Shown here: one piece after another, positions 17,189 to 24,084 of the stretch
Layout of the letters: each line of letters starts with the position of its first letter
Position numbering within the stretch: position 1 is the first letter of the stretch
Assembly: GCA_035714225.1 (NCBI GenBank)
Contig: DASTMK010000355.1
Span: forward strand, 1-28,896
DNA from: CAADGY01 sp035714225
Lineage (GTDB): Bacteria > Acidobacteriota > Terriglobia > Bryobacterales > Bryobacteraceae
Direction of reading: 5' to 3'
DNA length: 28,896 bases
The notes under the pieces: model-generated
Database searches by the model: none
What the model was told of the DNA's origin: nothing
Seen by the model: only the letters and a program-made list of their open reading frames with translations
Position numbers and translations under genes: made by a program

Positions 17189-18039
17189 AATCCAGCCTCC
17201 GGATGGATCATGGCCGCGAAGGCGCGCGCCGCTTCCACCATTCGCGGCCCGGGAACTACGAATATATCCGAGGCGATGGCGTAGACGCGCCCATTGCGGA
17301 CGGCCGAAAGCACCGGATACTTGCGCCACAAGGCGACAACGGCACGTTTGCGTTCTTCCGTTACGCCTGCCGGGTCGCTCATTTCTCCCATGTCGATGAT
17401 GACTTCGGGGTCGCGCGACAACACCTCTTCGAGAGAGACCCTTGGATAGGCTCCGGTGACGGATTCGAAAATGTTCTTCCCGCCCGCAATCTCGATGAGC
17501 TCGTGATGATAGGAACCGCCGCCGGCCGCTACCATTCCTTCAATCGCTCCGGGAGTGCGCCCGGCGAGGAACATGGTGCGGGGACGTGGCAGCTTCGCTG
17601 TTTTGCGCCGCACTTCCTCGAGCTGCGCGCGGATGGCTTTTTCCACCGCACGCGCCGCTTCCGGCACCCCGGCCGCGGCACCAATCGCATGCATTGAAGT
17701 AAACACATCCGCCATGGTCTGCTGGTCCACTTCCAGTGTTTTGAGGCCCATATTCTGGAGCCGCCCTGCGAGCCCGGTAGGATTGCGGTGAATGATGACG
17801 AGGTCGGGCCTCAGCCCCAAAATGACTTCGAGATTGGGATTGAGAAAGTTCCCGATCTTGGGCTTACGGGCGGCTTCAGGCGGATACCGGCAGTATGCTG
17901 TGACCGCCACCACTCTCGGGCCCAACCCCAGAGCGTAAAGAGTCTCCGTGATGCTGGGAGCGGTGGAAACGATGCGCGCGGGCGGGGCGGCCCATAAAAC
18001 GGCGGCAACCAGAAACGCAATAAGAGCACGCATTACCAT
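17185..18039 (-). CDS. btuF: Vitamin B12 periplasmic binding protein, BtuF/FecB family
   Basis: This 284-residue protein has a signal peptide (residues 1-18, RALIAFLVAAVLWA). The two-lobed periplasmic-binding fold of the BtuF/FhuD/FecB class follows: RIVSTAPSITETLYALG at the start, then GVTAY-like VAVTAYCRYP, KIGNFLNPNLEVILGLRPDLVI, the long connecting helix around VFTSMHAIGAAAG, and a C-terminal lobe with EVLSRDPEVIIDMG and VRNGRVYAIASD. It would collect cobalamin from the receptor and deliver it to BtuCD. The ATG at 18039 is chosen because GGAGGAG lies about 10 bases upstream; a second ATG at 18033 forms a TAATG overlap with the receptor stop and is also possible. The frame is open much further upstream but that part lies inside the receptor gene. 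The binding specificity comes from the operon context. Confidence 0.9.
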   Translation of the reverse strand: MVMRALIAFLVAAVLWAAPPARIVSTAPSITETLYALGLGPRVVAVTAYCRYPPEAARKPKIGNFLNPNLEVILGLRPDLVIIHRNPTGLAGRLQNMGLKTLEVDQQTMADVFTSMHAIGAAAGVPEAARAVEKAIRAQLEEVRRKTAKLPRPRTMFLAGRTPGAIEGMVAAGGGSYHHELIEIAGGKNIFESVTGAYPRVSLEEVLSRDPEVIIDMGEMSDPAGVTEERKRAVVALWRKYPVLSAVRNGRVYAIASDIFVVPGPRMVEAARAFAAMIHPEAGF

Positions 18040-20267
18040 CCGAGTTGGACTCCTCCACGAAACGTGCGCGACAGGCTGCTGTACCCTAGCGCCTCTTCGT
18101 ACCGGCTGTTGAGCAGATTGTCCACCCTGAGAAATGGCGTCACGTGTGAATGGAGGTTCCACGAACCTCCGGCGTAGACGTTCTGATATCCGGAATTCCG
18201 GCTGACACCCAGGAAATCGGTGTCCTGGCGCTCCCCTACGAGCGCACAGCCTACAAAGCCCGACCACCGCCGCGGTGCGAACGAGATCGAGAGCGAACCG
18301 GAGTTGCGAGGTCTTCTCGCCAGTTCCTGACCGATGCCAGTGAACAGACTGGAGGGATCATTCGAATGCGTGATGCGCGTGTACAGACGCGTGTAGGCTC
18401 CGGAAACATGAAGATCGCTCGCCAGCCGCGCGCGGCCCGAGAACTCCAATCCGCGGGCCCAACTGCGCTCGACGTTGTCCCAGCTTCCGAAGACCGGCGG
18501 CGGAAGCGATACGAAAACAATCAGGTCGTTAAAAGAATTGTGGAAGGCGGCTACTTCCGTCCGCAGGCGGCGCCCGAACCATTCCTGCACGACACCTGCT
18601 TCGTAGCTGTTCGTCCGCTCGGGACGCAGATCCGGATTCCCCACATAAAATGCCGTCCGCGAAAAGTTCTGAACCAGGCTGGGTTCGGTGATTCCCCGTC
18701 CTGCGCTGGCGCGCAGAAAGGTGGAAGTGAGCGGCCCATGCTCACCCGCTACCTGGACGCTGACGGCTCCCCGTGGCGCGACTTTCGTACCAAAGACATC
18801 GCTGTTCTCGATTCGGATACCTCCCGACAGGAACACGCGACGGCCGATGGTGTACTGTTCATGCAGAAAGACACCATGGTTGTTGCGTGCCACGTCGCGC
18901 TCCGAGACGTTGCCCTGCTGCCGCTCATAGTCATAACCGAAAACGAAAGACCCGCCGGTATGCGCCAAGTTGCCCTGATACTGAAATTCCTTGCGTGAAT
19001 GGAGCGTCACGAAAGGAGGGTCAAAGGGGTAGAGAGTGACGGATTGAGTGATCAGGCGCGTGCCGGGTGGCCGCGTTGAGGGCAGGTTACGGGCGTCCAA
19101 TATCGCTTCCCGGTATACGCGAGGCACCGGCGTCCGCACATCGCGCACCAGCAACGCAAGCTCATAGGGGCCATCCATCCCGAAGTCCGTGAAAACATCT
19201 TTCTGGCGATGGTACCCGAATCCGAATTGCTGGACGAAGCGGCTTCCCCGCGCATCGTGAATTCTTGCGGACACCAGCGAATCGCGTGCGGTTTCATGGG
19301 CATCGTGGTCTACGAGTCCGTAGTGGACCTGTCCCGGAACCCCCAGTGCCGCATCAAAGCTGCGGTAGGTTCCGCGAAACTCGGTGGCGGGTGAAAACCG
19401 GTAGCCCACGTTCGCGCTTCCTGTGGTGTTGCGATAGTAGTCGTTCGTGAATTCTCCTACGGAATGGAACTGTTCGGCATTGAGCGAATAGTCCAGGCGC
19501 TCACCCGAACCTCCGCTCAATCCCGCTACCCAGCGGTCCGTCTGAAATGTCCCGCGTTCGTAGGAAAAGGTACCGTGCGGCACGGTTCGCTCCGGATCTC
19601 CGCGGCGTGTGAATAGCTGAATGACTCCGGCCGAAGCTTCGGCGCCAAACAGGGCGCTCTCCGGTCCGCGCACCACTTCAATCCGTTCGAGCGAACTCGA
19701 AGTGAGATGTCCGAAATTCAACTCGCCGCCCGGATCGTTCATCGGAACGCCGTCGATTAGGACAAGCGTGCCGGTCCGCTGCGCACCTCGCGTGAAAACT
19801 GCCGAGAGCGCGCCATAGCGGCCGCTCCGGACGACGTGGATTCCGGGGAGCTCCCGCAACAGATCGGCCACCATTGGGGATTGTTGTGTTTTAATCTCGC
19901 CGGCGGTGATTACATTCACCGCCACGCCGGCGGCTTCCGCTGTGGTCTGTGACCGCGTCGCGGTTACTACGACGCGTTCGACGACACCGGCCAGATCGAG
20001 ATCGACGCGATTCCCTGCTCCCGCCTTAAGATCAATCTGCTGTTCCTCGAAGCCGGATCTGGTTACGGTGGCCTTGCATTCGTCCGGTCCTTCGATACGA
20101 AACGTGCCGTCAAAGCCGGAAGTCGCTCTCCTGTCCTGGCACTCGATGACGGCTCCCTGGACTCTGCGCCCGGTGGGATCAAAGACCGTTCCCTGAATCG
20201 GAGCCTGGCTGAATAGAGGCGCACAAAACGCTATGATGACGATTCCTGCAAAAGACAATTCGTGCAT
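18033..20267 (-). CDS. btuB: TonB-dependent vitamin B12 receptor, BtuB-like, with N-terminal carboxypeptidase-regulatory-like domain
   Basis: This 744-residue outer-membrane receptor is the first gene after the cobalamin riboswitch. It has a signal peptide (1-20), a short carboxypeptidase-regulatory-like domain at about 22-95 (IQGTVFDPTGRRVQG, GTFRIEGPDECKATVTRSGF), then a conventional plug (RVVVTATRSQTTAEAAGVAV, LRELPGIHVVRSG, LVLIDGVPMNDPGG, IEVVRGPESALFGAEASAGVIQ in pieces) and a barrel ending in GGVQLGW with the terminal aromatic residue. The plug is far closer to classical BtuB/FepA receptors than the Oar-type proteins in this window. VVVTAT resembles the position of a TonB box. The ATG at 20267 is chosen because GGGAGAA lies 6-8 bases upstream and the signal peptide begins there. 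The extra N-terminal domain is common in this phylum but absent from E. coli BtuB. Confidence 0.92.
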   Translation of the reverse strand: MHELSFAGIVIIAFCAPLFSQAPIQGTVFDPTGRRVQGAVIECQDRRATSGFDGTFRIEGPDECKATVTRSGFEEQQIDLKAGAGNRVDLDLAGVVERVVVTATRSQTTAEAAGVAVNVITAGEIKTQQSPMVADLLRELPGIHVVRSGRYGALSAVFTRGAQRTGTLVLIDGVPMNDPGGELNFGHLTSSSLERIEVVRGPESALFGAEASAGVIQLFTRRGDPERTVPHGTFSYERGTFQTDRWVAGLSGGSGERLDYSLNAEQFHSVGEFTNDYYRNTTGSANVGYRFSPATEFRGTYRSFDAALGVPGQVHYGLVDHDAHETARDSLVSARIHDARGSRFVQQFGFGYHRQKDVFTDFGMDGPYELALLVRDVRTPVPRVYREAILDARNLPSTRPPGTRLITQSVTLYPFDPPFVTLHSRKEFQYQGNLAHTGGSFVFGYDYERQQGNVSERDVARNNHGVFLHEQYTIGRRVFLSGGIRIENSDVFGTKVAPRGAVSVQVAGEHGPLTSTFLRASAGRGITEPSLVQNFSRTAFYVGNPDLRPERTNSYEAGVVQEWFGRRLRTEVAAFHNSFNDLIVFVSLPPPVFGSWDNVERSWARGLEFSGRARLASDLHVSGAYTRLYTRITHSNDPSSLFTGIGQELARRPRNSGSLSISFAPRRWSGFVGCALVGERQDTDFLGVSRNSGYQNVYAGGSWNLHSHVTPFLRVDNLLNSRYEEALGYSSLSRTFRGGVQLGW

Positions 20268-20298
20268 GAAACGTTCTCCCTCGGAACGCATCACTCAT

Positions 20299-20463
20299 CC
20301 AGCGAGGAACCGGTCTCCTGACTTTGCGACTCGGCTATCCGAAGCCGGGTGTATGGCCTTCCCGCTTACACAGTGACCACACAGCCGAAGTTTCCTGTCG
20401 CTTACAGTTGCGGGGCAGTGGCGGATTCTCACCGCCTTCCCGTAAAATTTCCTCGCCCGCTGG
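20299..20463 (-). promoter_or_regulatory. Cobalamin riboswitch
   Basis: Read on the minus strand, this stretch contains the conserved cobalamin aptamer core: GGGAAGGCGGTGAGAATCC, then GCCACTGCCCCGCAACTGT, and the B12 box as AGTCAGGAGACCGG at about 20311-20324. A closing P1 helix can form between CGAGGAA (20449-20455) and TTCCTCG (20303-20309), extended by CCAG/CTGG at the outer ends. It ends 31 bases before the ATG of the BtuB-like receptor. The matches to the conserved blocks are strong enough to be sure of the class; the ligand subtype (adenosyl- or methyl/hydroxocobalamin) is not determined. There is no run of T after the aptamer, so control of translation is more likely than termination. 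Confidence 0.95.
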
Positions 20464-20511
20464 TGAAGGTCAGATTTTTACCGGAGCTGCCTGAGCAGCC
20501 CACAGCAAGTA

Positions 20512-20517
20512 AGTATA
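20512..20517 (-). promoter_or_regulatory. Candidate -10 box for the B12 operon
   Basis: TATACT on the minus strand lies about 50 bases upstream of the riboswitch aptamer, at a suitable distance for transcription to begin shortly before it. No good -35 box is seen at 17 bases; TTGCGC occurs 21 bases upstream, which is too far. A hairpin (about 20483-20501, GCTGC/GCAGC) lies between this box and the aptamer. Confidence 0.4.
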
Positions 20518-20553
20518 ACGCAGCGGGACGAGTTGGTTGCGCAATCGTAAGGT

Positions 20554-21915
20554 TTACTCAATCCCGTACTCCCGCAGCTTGTCGTATAGAAGGCGCCGGT
20601 TGATCTTCAGGATCTCCGCGGTCCTGGTCCGGTTTCCACCTGCCTGGGCCAATGCGCGCTCGATCAACCGCCGTTCGAGTTGGGACACGAGCGTGTGCAT
20701 GCCCTCTTCCAGGGACACGCTTCCGAAGGGGTCCGCGGGGTCTTCCATCGTCTCCGGCGCCAGATGCTCGGGTGTAATCGGCGCTCCGCGGCTGAGCACG
20801 AGGGCCCGTTCTAATGTATGTTCGAGTTCCCGGACATTTCCGGGCCATTCGCGCTGGCAGAGCGCCTGCACCCCCTCAGGAGTAATTCCGCTCAGCGGCA
20901 GCTTACGTTGGGACGACAGCTTCTTGAGCAAACGCCAGGTGAGTTCCGGAATGTCTTCACGCCGCTTGGAGAGCGGCGGCAGCCAAATGCTGAACACGTT
21001 GAGGCGGTAGTAGAGGTCCTGACGAAACGAATTCCCGCGCACGGCGGCTTCCAGGTCGCGATTGGTTGCGGCGATGATTCGCACGTCCACGGTGAACGTC
21101 TGTTCGGAGCCGAGCCGCTCCACCGTGCGCTCCTGCACCACACGCAACAGTTTGGCCTGGGTCGAGGGTGACAATTCGCCGATCTCGTCGAGAAAAACCG
21201 TTCCGCCATCGGCCAGCTCAAACCTGCCCTTCCGCTGCGACACTGCGCCGGTGAATGCGCCGCGCTCATAGCCGAACAACTCGGCTTCGAGTAACGTCTC
21301 CGGAATAGCGGCGCAGTTCACGGTGATCAGGCGCCGCTGCCGCCGTGGGCTGTGACGGTGGAGCGCCCGCGCAACCAGTTCTTTGCCGGTGCCGGATTCC
21401 CCCCGGATGAGAACAGTGGAATCGGTAGGCGCAACCTGGCCGATCAATTTATATACCTGCTGCATGGCCGGGCTGTTGCCTACAATCTCGGCCTCGTTCT
21501 GTTCCTCTTCGGCAACCTCGCCGTAACGCCTGAGCGCCGCCGTCTGGCGCCGTGCCGCGATCGCGCGTTCGAGTTGGATCAGTACTTCCTCAAAATGGAG
21601 CGGCTTTGTGAGGTAGTCATAAGCGCCCAGCTTCATCGCCTCAATCGCGACGGCGGACGTCCCGTAAGCCGTCATCACAAGGACAGCCGGAGCGCGGCCC
21701 CAATCGCGCCATTCACGCAACAGCGACAGCCCGTCTTTTCCGGGCATGCGGACATCCAGCAGAACGGCGTCAAAGTCCCCGGCCGCCACGCATTCACTCG
21801 CGGCTATGCCATCGACGGCGCATTCGACGTCATAGCCCTCTTCTTCGAGCAGTGCCACCAAAGCATCGCGCGCACGCGCATCGTCCTCGGCTACCAGCAC
21901 CCGGCCGCCGCTCAC
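20554..21915 (-). CDS. Sigma54-dependent response regulator, NtrC family
   Basis: This 453-residue regulator has three domains. The receiver (1-120) has the acidic pair Asp11/Asp12, phosphoacceptor Asp54 in LLDVRMP, Thr82 and Lys104. The AAA+ domain (about 140-375) has GESGTGKE (172-179), the sigma54-contacting loop GAFTGA (219-224) and Walker B TVFLDEIGEL (239-248). The C-terminal Fis-type helix-turn-helix is in the last 45 residues (RTRTAEILKINRRLLYDKL). An intact GAFTGA loop means it should remodel sigma54-RNA polymerase. It overlaps the upstream kinase gene by four bases (ATGA), so the two are a cognate pair. Targets are not encoded in the protein, but a sigma54-like site lies upstream of the receptor gene at the head of the same gene cluster. 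Confidence 0.95.
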   Translation of the reverse strand: MSGGRVLVAEDDARARDALVALLEEEGYDVECAVDGIAASECVAAGDFDAVLLDVRMPGKDGLSLLREWRDWGRAPAVLVMTAYGTSAVAIEAMKLGAYDYLTKPLHFEEVLIQLERAIAARRQTAALRRYGEVAEEEQNEAEIVGNSPAMQQVYKLIGQVAPTDSTVLIRGESGTGKELVARALHRHSPRRQRRLITVNCAAIPETLLEAELFGYERGAFTGAVSQRKGRFELADGGTVFLDEIGELSPSTQAKLLRVVQERTVERLGSEQTFTVDVRIIAATNRDLEAAVRGNSFRQDLYYRLNVFSIWLPPLSKRREDIPELTWRLLKKLSSQRKLPLSGITPEGVQALCQREWPGNVRELEHTLERALVLSRGAPITPEHLAPETMEDPADPFGSVSLEEGMHTLVSQLERRLIERALAQAGGNRTRTAEILKINRRLLYDKLREYGIE

Positions 21916-23375
21916 AAGGGGGCCTCTCTCGAAGGCACAGCCAGGGTGAATACCGTGCCCTCGGGACCGGTGTCAAATTCCAGAGTGCCGCCGTGCCGCA
22001 GAACGACCTCGCGCGACATCGCCAACCCGAGCCCTGTGCCTGCATCCTTCGTGGTGAAGTAAGGGTCGAAGATGTGATCCCTCGCATCGGGCGGAATGCC
22101 CGGTCCACAGTCCTCCACGCGGATACGCAAATTATCTCCGTCGCAGCCGGCGCTGATTCGCACCTCCTCGCCCGAGGGAGACGCGTCAATCGCGTTGAGC
22201 AGAAGATTGATCAACACCTGCTCCAGTTGCAGTCCATCCACTTCGGCTTCGAGCGGGGCGCCCGCTTCCGTGTCGAGCCGCACTTGGATCTGTTTCGATT
22301 GCGCCTGCTCGTGCACAAGCTTGATGGCGCGATCGAGCAGCGGGCGCACATTCTGCCGCCGGCGCTCTTCCAATCCGGTTTTCCCGAATTCCAACAGTCT
22401 ACCCAGGATCTGCTCCAGGCGGTCGACTTCCTCGATGGCTTCCCGCGCTTCGTCACCACGCAAGGCGCCGCGCCTCGCCCGGCGTTCCAGCAACTCCAGT
22501 GTCAGCCGGATGGAGTTGAGCGGGTTCCGAATTTCATGCGCGACCCCCGACACGACCCGTCCCAAAGCCGCCAATCTGTCCTGCCGGCGCAGCCTGGTTT
22601 CGAGAGCGCCGCGCCGGTCCGACATGCGATTAATGGCCTGAGCGATCGCGCCGAATTGTCCACCGATCGCAGGCATCCGGTAAGCGAAATCCTCCTCCAG
22701 ACGCCGGAGCCCTTCGTTTACCGAGCCGACGCCCCGCCGCAGGTAGAGCATGATGGAGATAATGCCGCCGAGACCGAGCACCGTCGCAAATACAAGCGCC
22801 GCCAGCCACCATCGCCGGCGCTCCAGCACCGGATCACGCGCTTCCGCCAGCCGCTTCAGCGTCCAGGCGACCGCGCCGGAATCCGCGCGATGTGCCGCAG
22901 CCACGTACACGTCGCGCCCCAGGCTGGCAACTTCGACCACCGTCTCACCCGGATCGCCAATCCGGACGATGGCGCTATGCGCTACATCGCGTTCGAACTT
23001 CGCCAGCGTCTGCTGCGATTCCAGTCCACCAGGGGGCACATCGCCCGCCATCCGGCGCTGCTCGGCCAGGTAGAAGCCGCCGGCCATTCCTTCGTAGGCC
23101 CGGAGCACGGCGAGACTGAGTCCCCGCAAGGAAACATCCAACGCCTCAAATGGCAAAACTTCCACCGGCTCATTGCTGAGATTGGCGCGGTCCCGGTACT
23201 GCTGGCTCAACTCCTCTGCCGCGCGGATGCACTGCTCACGCGCTTCCGCCACCAGCCTTTCACGGGTGCTTGTCAGAATATCTTCGGCCAGCAGCCAGGC
23301 CAAAGCGAGCATGGAAAGGGAGGCAAAGATAGTGACCGCAATCTGCGCCCGAAAACTATCCAGAGAGATTCGCAC
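21912..23375 (-). CDS. Membrane sensor histidine kinase
   Basis: This 487-residue kinase is anchored by two membrane segments (about residues 11-30 and 188-212). They flank a periplasmic sensor region of about 155 residues that I do not recognise. A HAMP-like linker follows (RRGVGSVNEGLRRLEEDF), then the dimerisation domain with the H-box VAHEIRNPLNSIRLTLELL (His280). The catalytic domain has the N-box LNAIDASPSGEEV, G1 EDCGPGIPPD, the F-box DPYFTTK and G2 GTGLGLAM. The start is GTG, with GGAG 5 bases upstream. The H-box and ATPase style are of the NtrB/ZraS-like class that partners NtrC-type regulators, in agreement with the overlapping response regulator gene. The signal is unknown; the location downstream of a receptor and a small exported protein suggests an envelope-derived cue (inference). 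Confidence 0.95.
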   Translation of the reverse strand: MRISLDSFRAQIAVTIFASLSMLALAWLLAEDILTSTRERLVAEAREQCIRAAEELSQQYRDRANLSNEPVEVLPFEALDVSLRGLSLAVLRAYEGMAGGFYLAEQRRMAGDVPPGGLESQQTLAKFERDVAHSAIVRIGDPGETVVEVASLGRDVYVAAAHRADSGAVAWTLKRLAEARDPVLERRRWWLAALVFATVLGLGGIISIMLYLRRGVGSVNEGLRRLEEDFAYRMPAIGGQFGAIAQAINRMSDRRGALETRLRRQDRLAALGRVVSGVAHEIRNPLNSIRLTLELLERRARRGALRGDEAREAIEEVDRLEQILGRLLEFGKTGLEERRRQNVRPLLDRAIKLVHEQAQSKQIQVRLDTEAGAPLEAEVDGLQLEQVLINLLLNAIDASPSGEEVRISAGCDGDNLRIRVEDCGPGIPPDARDHIFDPYFTTKDAGTGLGLAMSREVVLRHGGTLEFDTGPEGTVFTLAVPSREAPL

Positions 23376-23390
23376 TCGCGCTCCGGTTCG

Positions 23391-23455
23391 AAAAGACCGC
23401 TTGCTGGCGCGCGCGGCTCCGTTTCAGAGCCGCGACCGCGAGGGAGCGGTTTTTT
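23391..23455. repeat. REP-like palindromic element, possible terminator
   Basis: This intergenic element is a nested dyad. Inner arms CGCGGCTC (23412-23419) and GAGCCGCG (23427-23434) flank a 7-base loop. Outer arms ACCGCT (23396-23401) and AGCGGT (23445-23450) are followed by a run of T (plus strand) or preceded by AAAA (minus strand reads into TCTTTT). From memory it resembles a dispersed repeat common in Solibacter-type genomes, but only one copy was noticed here. It may also end transcription of the small exported protein gene, leaving the kinase with separate expression. Confidence 0.6.
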
Positions 23456-23475
23456 ACCACGGGTTGTTACTAATC

Positions 23476-24084
23476 TCAATCTAACGGAGGCGGCATCGGA
23501 ATGGGAACGGCCGCTTGCGCGAGCTTCTCCAGGCCTTCAATCACTTCGTGCGAAGCCTCCGCCAACCGGCGTGCCAGCTCGAACGTGCCGCGATCGTAAG
23601 CGGATCTGGCCTGCTGGTACAGCCGTCTTCCCAGCCGTACGTATTCGGGTCCGAAAGGATCTTTGCTTTGGGCGGAAAAGTACTCGCCCTGTTTGACGCG
23701 GAAATAGGTCCGCTCGAGCACGCGAGCCGTCCTCCGGCGTGCATCCCCATCAGCGCTTTCCGAACGGCTGCTCCGGGATTGCTTGCGTGCCCCCTTCAAT
23801 TCTTCGCTGGCGTCGAGGAAAGAGTCGATGGCGGAGCGGATCCTCGAATCCGTGTAAGTTCCCGCGTCGAGGGGCTTCCATTTGGCCATCAGCTCCGTCA
23901 CCCGCTCATGTAGAAAGCGCTGTTCGGAGGTGACGCCGCCGTCGGATTCCAGACGCTTCAGGCGCTCGGAAAACTCCGCCACCTGACGTCTCTTTTTCTT
24001 CTTGCTGGAGTGCTCATCGCCGGCCTCCACATTGTGCAATAGGCACGCTGCGACAACCAACCATAAAAAGATTCCCGTACGCAT
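23476..24084 (-). CDS. Small exported helical protein of unknown function
   Basis: This 202-residue protein has a signal peptide (residues 1-21, IFLWLVVAACLLHNVEA) followed by a lysine-rich patch (SSKKKKRRQ). The rest looks helical and charged, with repeats of Glu/Arg/Leu-rich segments (FSERLKRLESD, FLDASEELKGARK, YVRLGRRLYQQARSAYDRGTFELARRLAEASHEVI in parts), the last part resembling a TPR-like helical pair. A Cys at residue 14 lies inside the hydrophobic core; a lipoprotein signal is not convincing. The ATG overlaps the stop of the upstream receptor gene by one base (TGATG), so translation is probably coupled. It may be a periplasmic partner of that receptor or of the kinase encoded downstream. 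I do not recognise a family. Confidence 0.78.
   Translation of the reverse strand: MRTGIFLWLVVAACLLHNVEAGDEHSSKKKKRRQVAEFSERLKRLESDGGVTSEQRFLHERVTELMAKWKPLDAGTYTDSRIRSAIDSFLDASEELKGARKQSRSSRSESADGDARRRTARVLERTYFRVKQGEYFSAQSKDPFGPEYVRLGRRLYQQARSAYDRGTFELARRLAEASHEVIEGLEKLAQAAVPIPMPPPLD

Noticed and set aside
17189..17329. GTG at 17329 as start of the B12 transporter ATPase
   Set aside because: It lies well inside the BtuF-like coding sequence and would add 47 residues that do not resemble any ABC ATPase N-terminus.
20483..20501. GCTGC/GCAGC hairpin after the response regulator gene as its terminator
   Set aside because: It is not followed by a T run on the minus strand, and it lies in the leader of the B12 operon transcript downstream of the likely -10 box.
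21852..23696. Long plus-strand open frame (614 codons) opposite the histidine kinase gene
   Set aside because: It is antisense to a kinase with all catalytic boxes intact and shows only low-complexity Arg/Pro/His/Gln-rich sequence with no domain.
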